Source of the DNA: Bacteroidota bacterium
GTDB lineage: Bacteria; Bacteroidota; Bacteroidia; Chitinophagales; Chitinophagaceae
Direction: 5' to 3'
NCBI GenBank assembly: GCA_025361325.1
Contig: JANYAL010000315.1
Span: 1-12,184, forward strand
DNA: 12,184 nucleotides
Shown here: positions 6,748 to 12,184 of the stretch, one piece after another
Layout: each line of letters starts with the position of its first letter
Numbering within the stretch: the stretch's first letter is position 1
The notes under the pieces: model-generated
Databases searched by the model: none
The model's input: only the letters and a program-made list of their open reading frames with translations
What the model was told of the DNA's origin: nothing
Translations under genes and position numbers: made by a program

Positions 6748-7764
6748 ATGAGCCAGTCCCCCTTCCAGAAATTCGTACCCAAAAAAAAGAACAGCGTAAT
6801 CAAGGAGGAATTTCGACAGGAAAAGAAGAAATACCGCAAGGAACGCAATGCCTTCTTTGAGAAGAAAAAGGAAGAAGAGTACCTGGCCAGGAAGGAGAAA
6901 CGCAGTCCGCAACCGGCATCTGGCAGGAAGCCTATGGAATTAAAATCTCCTGCAATAACTGGTATAGGCAAACCCATTAAGGCACCCCATACCCCATCTG
7001 CTAAGGCAGCAGCAGCAGGGGATAATGCACCTGCCGGCATCATGCCACTGAATAAATACCTGGCTCATTGCGGGGTATGCTCACGCCGGGATGCGGTGCC
7101 CTTCATCACCACCGGCAAGGTGAAAGTGAATGGAACGGTAGTTCTGGAACCCGGATTCAAGATAAAGGAATTGGATGAAGTGATATACAACGGCAAGAAA
7201 CTGTTTGTAACCAGGAATCTTGTCTATATACTTCTGAACAAACCCAAGGATTACATCACTACCACAGATGATCCGCAGGGCAGGAAGACCGTACTGCAAC
7301 TTATCAAAAATGCCACAGATGAAAGGGTGTACCCGGTGGGGCGGCTTGACAGGAACACTTCTGGTGTTCTGTTGCTGACCAACGACGGTGACCTTACACA
7401 AAAATTATCGCACCCCAGCTACGAGATCAGGAAGATCTATGAAGTGAAACTGGATAAGCCCCTCACCAAGGCAGATTTTGACAAGATCGTAAATGGTCTT
7501 AAACTGGAAGACGGGGAGATCAGGGTAGACAGCCTGGCCTATGCCGATTCGAAGGACAGGAGTATTATTGGCATTGAACTCCACAGCGGGCGCAACCGTA
7601 TCGTGCGCCGCATATTCGAACACATGGGCTATGATGTGAAAGGGCTTGACCGGGTGATGTATGCCAATCTAACCAAAAAGAACGTGGAGCGCAGCAAATG
7701 GCGTTACCTGAGCGAAAAGGAGATCAGGCTCCTCAAATACATGAATGCTTCACAAAAGAAATAA
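6748..7764 (+). CDS. RsuA/RluB/E/F-family rRNA pseudouridine synthase with S4 domain
   Basis: A 338-residue enzyme that isomerises uridine to pseudouridine, most likely in 23S rRNA (RluB-like). Residues 1-97 form a charged, Lys/Glu/Arg-rich low-complexity extension. An S4 RNA-binding domain follows at about 98-155 ('LNKYLAHCGVCSRRDA'), then the catalytic domain: 'GRLDRNTSGVLLLTNDGDL' at 198-216 with catalytic Asp201, and 'HSGRNRIVRRIFEHMGYDVKGLDR' at 279-302. The last motif is typical of the RsuA/RluB branch. I place it nearest RluB, but RluE/RluF cannot be excluded from sequence alone. The ATG at 6748 is preceded by a matching promoter and terminator. The next gene, another pseudouridine synthase, begins 3 nt after this stop or overlaps it, so the two are probably translationally coupled. 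Confidence 0.9.
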   Translation: MSQSPFQKFVPKKKNSVIKEEFRQEKKKYRKERNAFFEKKKEEEYLARKEKRSPQPASGRKPMELKSPAITGIGKPIKAPHTPSAKAAAAGDNAPAGIMPLNKYLAHCGVCSRRDAVPFITTGKVKVNGTVVLEPGFKIKELDEVIYNGKKLFVTRNLVYILLNKPKDYITTTDDPQGRKTVLQLIKNATDERVYPVGRLDRNTSGVLLLTNDGDLTQKLSHPSYEIRKIYEVKLDKPLTKADFDKIVNGLKLEDGEIRVDSLAYADSKDRSIIGIELHSGRNRIVRRIFEHMGYDVKGLDRVMYANLTKKNVERSKWRYLSEKEIRLLKYMNASQKK

Positions 7765-7766
7765 GC

Positions 7767-8486
7767 TTGGTAAAACATCCTTATGATATCGTTTTGGAGA
7801 ACGACCGGTTCATTGCCATCAATAAACCGGCAGGCTTGTTATCCATACCCGACAGGGAGCAGTCGCAGCCTTCGCTGAAGGATATGCTTTTGGCGCGTTA
7901 CGGAACAATCTTTACGGTGCATCGCCTGGACAAGGATACCAGCGGTCTCATTGTATTTGCAAAGGATGAGGAAACACACAAGTACCTGTCGCAACTCTTT
8001 GAGGGTCGCCAGGTGGAAAAATATTACCGGGGTCTCGTGTATAGCTGTCCTGCAAAAAAGTTCGGAACCATTGATGCCCCCATCAGTGAACATCCGCTCC
8101 ATAAGGGGCTGATGACCGTTCACCGGAATGGCAAAGCATCTCTTACCGGCTATGAAGTGATCGAAGAACACCGTTCCTGGTCGCTGGTGGAATTCAGGTT
8201 ACATACGGGACGAACCCACCAAATACGGGTACACGCCAAGCATTTCGGACACCCCCTGGCTTGTGATGAATTGTATGGTAACGGAAAACCCATCCTGCTT
8301 TCTTCGCTGAAACGTAATTTTAAACTCAGCAAACATGATGAGGAAGAAAGGCCCATGCTAAACAGGCTGGCCTTACATTCCTACCGTCTGAAGTTCACCG
8401 ATACCGGCGGCACTGTAATTGATCTGGTGGCAGAACTGCCAAAGGATATGCGGGCCTTGCTGCAGCAACTGAAGAAGCATAGCTGA
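7767..8486 (+). CDS. RluA-family pseudouridine synthase without S4 domain
   Basis: A 239-residue enzyme (from the start chosen) of the RluA/RluD/RluC branch. 'INKPAGLLSIPDR' is at 18-30, the catalytic motif HRLDKDTSG is at 52-60 with Asp55, and 'LHTGRTHQIRVHAKHFGHPLACDELYG' at 145-171 is the characteristic C-terminal motif. There is no S4 domain, as in RluA and TruC-like members; the target (23S rRNA or tRNA) cannot be assigned. Start: a TTG at 7767, 3 nt after the upstream stop codon, gives an N-terminus that begins right at the family core (VKHPYDIVLENDRFIAINKP). The only upstream in-frame ATG, at 7698, would add 23 residues overlapping the preceding gene in another frame and is the alternative. 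The stop codon directly abuts the stop of the convergent dinB. Confidence 0.87.
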   Translation: MVKHPYDIVLENDRFIAINKPAGLLSIPDREQSQPSLKDMLLARYGTIFTVHRLDKDTSGLIVFAKDEETHKYLSQLFEGRQVEKYYRGLVYSCPAKKFGTIDAPISEHPLHKGLMTVHRNGKASLTGYEVIEEHRSWSLVEFRLHTGRTHQIRVHAKHFGHPLACDELYGNGKPILLSSLKRNFKLSKHDEEERPMLNRLALHSYRLKFTDTGGTVIDLVAELPKDMRALLQQLKKHS

Positions 8487-9641
8487 TTATTTTTTAGTGG
8501 AAGAAGCCCTGGTGAGTGAATATTTTCCGAAACGGTTCTTCACATTATCGATGGCATTGTACAGCTCGGTCTTTCTTTCCACATTTTCGAACAGGTTGGC
8601 CTGGATGGCCTCCTGGGTTAGTTCGCTCAGCCTTACGCCCAGCAATCGTACGGGTTCGCCTTTGTGGTACAGTTTATGAAAAAGGTCCTTGACAACGGGT
8701 ATGATCTCATCATCCGCGCAGGAATAAGGAATGGTGGTCTGCCGGGAAGTGGTCACAAAATCGGGATACCTGATCTTGACAGACACGCAGCCGGCCATTT
8801 TTCCGTCCTGCCGGAGTTCAAAAGCTATTTTTTCCGTTAAACGCACGAGTTCGCTCAATAGGAAGGTAATATTTGTCTTGTTCTCATCAAAAGTATTCTC
8901 AGAGGATACGGATTTGGTCACATGGTACTGGGTAACTTCCCCATGATGAATGCCCTGGCTTTTGTACCATAGGTTGGCGCCCCATTTGCCCAGCCGTTCT
9001 TCCAATTCTTCTATGTTCTTTTCACCCAGATCCCTGATCGTACGGATGCCCATTGCTTTCAGGATCTCATAAGTGTGTTCACCCACACCTGGTATCTTAT
9101 TTACAGGGAGGGGTGCCAGGAATTCTTTCTCTTTGCCGTGCGGTATTTTCAGATATCCGTTGGGTTTGGCCTCATTGGTTGCGATCTTGGCCATCATCTT
9201 GTTACTGGCCAGTCCGAAGGAGATGGGTAAATGGGTTTCCCGGATGATCTCCTCGCGCAGATCGATGGTCCATTGCAGGGGATCAAAGAATTTGTCCAAG
9301 CCGGTAAGGTCGAGGTAGAATTCATCAACGGAAGCCTTTTCGAACAAGGGTGCTTTGGCCGCAATGATCTGTGTTACCCAGCGGGAATATTTACTGTATT
9401 CCCCGCGTGAGCCATTGGCCACAATGAGATGTGGGCAGAGCTGAAAGGCTTTTTTAGATGGCATACCGGAATGAATACCATATTTGCGTGCCGCATAACT
9501 GCAGGCGGCCACTACACCACGGTCGCGCCCGCCCACGATCACCGGTTTATCCTTCAGGGAAGGATCATTGAGTATCTCTACCGATACAAAAAAGGAATCC
9601 AGGTCAAAATGAGCGATGATGCGTTGGAGTTGTTGCTTCAT
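8487..9641 (-). CDS. dinB: DNA polymerase IV (Y-family translesion polymerase)
   Basis: A 384-residue error-prone Y-family polymerase that extends past damaged bases. The metal-binding acidic residues are in 'HFDLDSFFVSVE' (Asp13; Asp15 nearby) and 'SVDEFYLD' (Asp106, Glu107). Phe18 occupies the steric-gate position that excludes ribonucleotides. 'KIPGVGEHT' (182-190) is the helix-hairpin-helix, and the little-finger domain covers about 240-345. QANLF at 347-351 is a likely sliding-clamp-binding motif, here followed by a further 33 residues rather than at the very C-terminus. I chose the ATG at 9641; the frame starts at 9680, but the 13 extra residues are unlike the family. It lies 70 nt downstream of rimM on the same strand and may be cotranscribed. 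No LexA-type box is recognised. Confidence 0.95.
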   Translation of the reverse strand: MKQQLQRIIAHFDLDSFFVSVEILNDPSLKDKPVIVGGRDRGVVAACSYAARKYGIHSGMPSKKAFQLCPHLIVANGSRGEYSKYSRWVTQIIAAKAPLFEKASVDEFYLDLTGLDKFFDPLQWTIDLREEIIRETHLPISFGLASNKMMAKIATNEAKPNGYLKIPHGKEKEFLAPLPVNKIPGVGEHTYEILKAMGIRTIRDLGEKNIEELEERLGKWGANLWYKSQGIHHGEVTQYHVTKSVSSENTFDENKTNITFLLSELVRLTEKIAFELRQDGKMAGCVSVKIRYPDFVTTSRQTTIPYSCADDEIIPVVKDLFHKLYHKGEPVRLLGVRLSELTQEAIQANLFENVERKTELYNAIDNVKNRFGKYSLTRASSTKK

Positions 9642-9711
9642 AAACCTGTGCGGCTTTCTATGACATGCTAAATTTAACACTTTTTGCAGTGCAGGAAAAG
9701 GTCAGAACGGA

Positions 9712-10227
9712 TCAGCGGTAGATATCCAGCAGTCCTTCGGGCAGGTCCACATATACCCTGCGTTTATTTATATCCACCTTACGGAGGCTTTCTTTATGTA
9801 TTGGTATCAGTGCCTCTTTATCGCCCAGCAAAATGGTACAGAGCACCTGGTGAGGCTGTTCAATGACCTCGATGATTTCACCGATTTCCTTTCCTGCATG
9901 TACCATCATGAAGCCCAGCAATGCAATAGGTGAGGCTTTGGCAGCGAATCGTTTAAAATCTGCTTCGGCAAGCCATACCTCCCGGGGAGTGAGTTTGCGG
10001 GCTGCTTCAACAATATCCACGCCTTCGAGCTTTACAATGGTCTCCTGTTCGTTCCTGATCCTGGCCGATTGAATAAAATAGGGAATGAAACTGTTTTTTT
10101 TATCTTCCAGGAATATGGCTTCCAGGGCTTTCAGAGAGGTCTTTTTACCCAGACTGTGCTGCAGGACCAGTTCACCTTTGAGACCTGTACTTGCCGCCAA
10201 TTTCCCTATTTTAAAATATTGTTGCAT
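9712..10227 (-). CDS. rimM: Ribosome maturation factor RimM
   Basis: A 171-residue 16S rRNA processing and 30S assembly factor that acts with ribosomal protein S19 on the 30S head. The N-terminal RimM barrel begins 'YFKIGKLAASTGLKGEL' (4-20), and a PRC-barrel domain covers about 98-171 with 'EVWLAEADF', 'GEIIEVIEQPHQVLCTI' and the C-terminal signature 'DLPEGLLDIY' at 161-170. Length is typical. I chose the ATG at 10227, which starts exactly at the family N-terminus; the frame continues up to 10326 through a degenerate 7-bp repeat and is not conserved-looking. It follows rpsP by 178 nt, with an intrinsic terminator between them, and dinB follows 70 nt downstream. The trmD-rplS pair that follows rimM in many bacteria is not present here. 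Confidence 0.95.
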   Translation of the reverse strand: MQQYFKIGKLAASTGLKGELVLQHSLGKKTSLKALEAIFLEDKKNSFIPYFIQSARIRNEQETIVKLEGVDIVEAARKLTPREVWLAEADFKRFAAKASPIALLGFMMVHAGKEIGEIIEVIEQPHQVLCTILLGDKEALIPIHKESLRKVDINKRRVYVDLPEGLLDIYR

Positions 10228-10280
10228 GGGAATGCAAGATACTGGATTCTGGATGTCGTATAACCGGTTCAAATATTGTA

Positions 10281-10329
10281 CACCGATACACCACTCACCA
10301 TTTTTCATTGCCCATTGACCTTTCACGAA
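10281..10329. repeat. Degenerate 7-bp tandem repeat between rpsP and rimM
   Basis: About seven units in a fixed 7-nt phase on the plus strand: CACCGAT, ACACCAC, TCACCAT, TTTTCAT, TGCCCAT, TGACCTT, TCACGAA, approximating T(C/G)ACCAT. It lies between the rpsP terminator and the rimM start and would be read as leader sequence of rimM. Copies are imperfect, so the pattern is suggestive rather than certain. Confidence 0.5.
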
Positions 10330-10353
10330 ACTAACTTAGTGTCTTACAGGTAT

Positions 10354-10381
10354 AAAAAAAGTCCCGCAATTGCAGGACTTT
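10354..10381 (-). terminator. Intrinsic terminator after rpsP
   Basis: On the minus strand a 10-bp stem (AAAGTCCTGC paired with GCGGGACTTT, one G-U) with an AATT loop ends in an uninterrupted run of T that continues to 10354. It starts 24 nt after the rpsP stop codon and lies 126 nt upstream of the rimM ATG, so it separates two genes that are often a single operon. Confidence 0.9.
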
Positions 10382-10405
10382 AATGAGTTAACGAACAGAG
10401 GTGAT

Positions 10406-10897
10406 TTATTCTTCTGTTTTGGTTTCTTCGGCAGCGGGGGCATCTTCAGCGGCAACCTTTACAGGTGCTTGTTCCGTTTTTGTTTCCACTTTTCGCACTA
10501 CGGGTTGGTCACGACGGTCGGTTCGGCCCTTTTTGTGGGCTCCCTGGCGCCTGGAAACATGAGATTCATGCTCGCTGCTCCATTTGGTGAACTTTTCCAT
10601 AGCAACAGCTTCATCGAACAGGCCAAGGCCTACGCCACGCAATAAATGCTTCAGGTACAACACGCCTTTAAAAGAGAGGATACGGCGTACGGTATCGGTG
10701 GGTTGAGCACCTTTTTGCAGCCAGTCCAATGCTTTCTGACGATCGATCTGGATGGAAGCCGGAACGGTCAGTGGATTGTAAGTACCTAATTTCTGAATGA
10801 ATTTACCGTCGCGTGGACTTCTGCCATCTGCAACTACGATGAAGTAAAAAGGTCGTTTTTTTGAGCCATGCCTTTGCAGTCTCATTTTTACAGCCAT
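10406..10897 (-). CDS. rpsP: 30S ribosomal protein S16 with charged C-terminal extension
   Basis: A 163-residue S16 protein, roughly twice the E. coli length of 82. Residues 1-80 are the S16 core: '[24 protein letters not shown]', '[13 protein letters not shown]' and '[23 protein letters not shown]'. It sits in the 30S body and is needed for assembly. The extension begins with a moderately conserved-looking helix (80-105), then a basic segment and finally an Ala/Glu/Thr-rich acidic tail ending ETKTEE. Long tails of this sort are usual in Bacteroidota S16. The ATG at 10897 is the only sensible start. A promoter lies about 55-85 nt upstream and a terminator follows directly, so rpsP can be transcribed alone, with rimM depending on read-through or its own promoter. 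Confidence 0.97.
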   Translation of the reverse strand: MAVKMRLQRHGSKKRPFYFIVVADGRSPRDGKFIQKLGTYNPLTVPASIQIDRQKALDWLQKGAQPTDTVRRILSFKGVLYLKHLLRGVGLGLFDEAVAMEKFTKWSSEHESHVSRRQGAHKKGRTDRRDQPVVRKVETKTEQAPVKVAAEDAPAAEETKTEE

Positions 10898-10952
10898 AAA
10901 AATAGAAATTTTTTGGGTGTGATTAATAGGGTTTATCCTTAAAAAAGGACAA

Positions 10953-10983
10953 CGAAGATAATCATGTGAGGGGAAATAACAAA
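10953..10983 (-). promoter_or_regulatory. Bacteroidota-type promoter of rpsP
   Basis: On the minus strand TTTG (10983-10980) is followed by exactly 19 nt and TATCTTCG (10960-10953), matching the -33 TTTG and -7 TAnnTTTG elements with one mismatch. It predicts a leader of about 50 nt before the rpsP ATG at 10897. Confidence 0.7.
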
Positions 10984-11005
10984 ACTAAGATGTGATAATG
11001 CTAAA

Positions 11006-11902
11006 TTACCATTTGGCCGCCTTTTTTCCCAGGTAGAACATCCGCGACAAATTAAATCCTAAACGTATATCTCCTTTAAAGAAATCACCCGTTGTTTGCG
11101 TGATATATGCCCTTTCATTCATGCCGGCAGTATTGGAGAAATGGAGTTGGAAGACATGGCCGCCTGTCTCGATGTCTATGCCTGCGGAAAGCGGGGATTT
11201 GTTCCCGAAAGGCATCTTACCCAGGGGATGATGATAATCCAGGGTAAGTGCCATCCTCCTGGTGATCTTGAAACGGCCACCACCTCCCAATGCGAAAACG
11301 GTCGGGTCGCCACCGGAATTAACCGCTTTCCCGCTGTTGATCACGATCGGGCTGAACTGCAGGGACAGGTTTCGGGTGAACTTTTTGCCAATGATCAGTT
11401 GAAGATAGCAGGCAGACCTATCCGCGAAACGGGGTTTTACAGAATCGAAAGACTGTTCGGTCCAGACAGTTGCGCCTCCTGCGAGTAATATGGAAACAGG
11501 AACAGCCTTATATCCTGTGGCCTGCTGCAAGAGTCGAAGTTTTGCAAAGCCGTCGAGTTCTTTGCGGAAAGTGCTTCGTCCCAGTCCAACCATCAGGTTA
11601 TTGGTGATCCCGTAATCAAAACCCAGGCGCATGGAAGCGATATCCAAACCATAGAATTGCCTGGGGCCGAGGCTGATCAATCCGAACCGGTGACAAATCC
11701 TTACATCCAGACTTTTTTTGGCCAGCATTTCCGTGGAATGCGCGTTGATGACACGGGTGGATTTGAAGGCCCCTGTCACTTTCTGGGTCAGGTTGGTGTC
11801 ATTGCTCAGCTCGTTAAGCAGGTCTTTTTGTTGTGCTTTTCCGTAATAAAATGACATGGCTAGTGCCAGGGATGTTATTACTTTCTTCATAATAAGTTTC
11901 AT
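11006..11902 (-). CDS. DUF5777 family outer-membrane beta-barrel protein
   Basis: A 298-residue exported protein. A signal peptide covers about residues 1-23 (hydrophobic VITSLALAMSFYYGKA, cleavage near AQ-Q). The rest alternates polar and hydrophobic residues with many Gly and aromatic positions, as in outer-membrane beta-barrels, and ends with a barrel-like strand. Segments characteristic of DUF5777 are visible: 'TRVINAHSTEML' (49-60), 'LDVRICHRFG' (65-74), 'MRLGFDYGITNNLMVGLGRS' (91-110) and 'IDIETGGHVFQLHFSN' (242-257). The biochemical function is unknown. ATGs at 11902 and 11890 are both possible; the second gives MKKVITSL and also fits. The gene lies 182 nt downstream of a cytochrome c-like gene on the same strand, suggesting a shared respiratory or envelope context. 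Confidence 0.8.
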   Translation of the reverse strand: MKLIMKKVITSLALAMSFYYGKAQQKDLLNELSNDTNLTQKVTGAFKSTRVINAHSTEMLAKKSLDVRICHRFGLISLGPRQFYGLDIASMRLGFDYGITNNLMVGLGRSTFRKELDGFAKLRLLQQATGYKAVPVSILLAGGATVWTEQSFDSVKPRFADRSACYLQLIIGKKFTRNLSLQFSPIVINSGKAVNSGGDPTVFALGGGGRFKITRRMALTLDYHHPLGKMPFGNKSPLSAGIDIETGGHVFQLHFSNTAGMNERAYITQTTGDFFKGDIRLGFNLSRMFYLGKKAAKW

Positions 11903-11952
11903 GTGTTGGGTTAGGCTTTGAATGGGTCGTGAGTATAGAGGGTTTAAGTGGT

Positions 11953-11960
11953 GGAAGATA
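11953..11960 (-). promoter_or_regulatory. Weak -7-like box upstream of the DUF5777 gene
   Basis: On the minus strand TATCTTCC lies about 50 nt before the ATG at 11902 and differs from TAnnTTTG at two positions. A TTG lies 15 nt upstream. The match is marginal; the gene may instead be read from the upstream cytochrome-like gene. Confidence 0.25.
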
Positions 11961-12084
11961 AAAATGTAGGTACAACAATATTATTTCATGGAAAAAGACA
12001 AAAAATCTTATGCATAAATCAACTCTTTAACCCCTAAACCTTTGAACATTTTATAGACCGAAACCTATTTCGTTTATCGTTGGC

Positions 12085-12184
12085 TTAGTCTGTGAAATGA
12101 CTTCCTGCGCTGATCCAGTTGGTGATGATGGCCTTCTCTGTATTGGTCAGTTGCGGCCCCCCAGGAGGCATATCTCCCAATATG
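12085..12184 (-). CDS. C-terminal end of a probable c-type cytochrome domain protein (partial)
   Basis: The window's right edge cuts a minus-strand gene whose last 32 codons plus TAA are visible. The peptide contains 'GDMPPGGPQLTNTEKAIITNWISAG', and the pattern MPPGGP...L...E...I..WI..G is the usual end of a c-type cytochrome domain, where the Met would be the distal heme ligand. The CxxCH heme-binding motif would lie outside the window, so this cannot be confirmed. The gene is followed after 182 nt by the DUF5777 barrel gene. The weak AT-rich dyad TTATGCATAA (12008-12017) with a T-rich stretch after it on the minus strand might terminate transcription poorly. Confidence 0.65.
   Translation of the reverse strand, partial: ILGDMPPGGPQLTNTEKAIITNWISAGSHFTD

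Noticed and set aside
8900..9711. LexA-type SOS operator near dinB
   Set aside because: No recognisable palindromic SOS box was seen upstream of 9641, and LexA sites differ among Bacteroidota.
10281..10329. Reading the 7-bp repeats as a CRISPR array
   Set aside because: Units are 7 nt and contiguous with no spacers, and no cas genes are present.
11096..11488. 130-codon open frame on the plus strand
   Set aside because: Antisense to the DUF5777 gene, which has a signal peptide and family motifs.

Overview
The window reads as a chromosomal segment of a Bacteroidota bacterium, most likely from the Chitinophagaceae. The reasons are DUF4836 and DUF5777 proteins, promoter boxes of the Bacteroidota TAnnTTTG type, almost no Shine-Dalgarno sequences, a ribosomal protein S16 with a long charged tail, and RsuA-type pseudouridine synthase with a long basic N-terminal extension. 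The family placement is inferred from protein recognition only. No rRNA, tRNA, CRISPR array or intact mobile element is visible.

Layout, left to right. (1) Positions 1-2764, plus strand: the C-terminal part of a DUF4836 protein, an ABC ATPase and an FtsX/MacB-type membrane protein, probably one envelope-associated unit. (2) 2759-3952, minus strand: a thiolase closest to 3-oxoadipyl-CoA thiolase (PcaF/PaaJ), converging on the permease with overlapping stop codons. (3) 3953-4438: a 486-nt divergent intergenic region with a perfect 21-bp inverted repeat. (4) 4439-5485, plus: rlmN. (5) 5673-6623, plus: a periplasmic Spy/LTxxQ-like protein and a small secreted Arg-rich protein, closed by a strong intrinsic terminator. 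(6) 6748-8486, plus: two pseudouridine synthases in tandem, almost certainly translationally coupled. (7) 8487-10897, minus: rpsP, an intercistronic terminator, rimM, then dinB. (8) 11006-12184, minus: a DUF5777 outer-membrane beta-barrel protein, and at the window edge the last 32 codons of what looks like a c-type cytochrome domain.

Much of the segment serves translation: rRNA/tRNA methylation (RlmN), rRNA pseudouridylation (two synthases), 30S assembly (RimM) and S16. The rest is envelope biology (DUF4836-ABC-FtsX, Spy-like, DUF5777), acyl-CoA metabolism (thiolase) and translesion synthesis (DinB).

I do not see a clear new biological system. The best second-look items are the DUF4836-ABC-permease unit, whose ATPase lacks the usual H-loop histidine; the perfect 46-nt palindrome upstream of rlmN; the Spy-like plus Arg-rich secreted pair; and a degenerate 7-bp repeat between rpsP and rimM.
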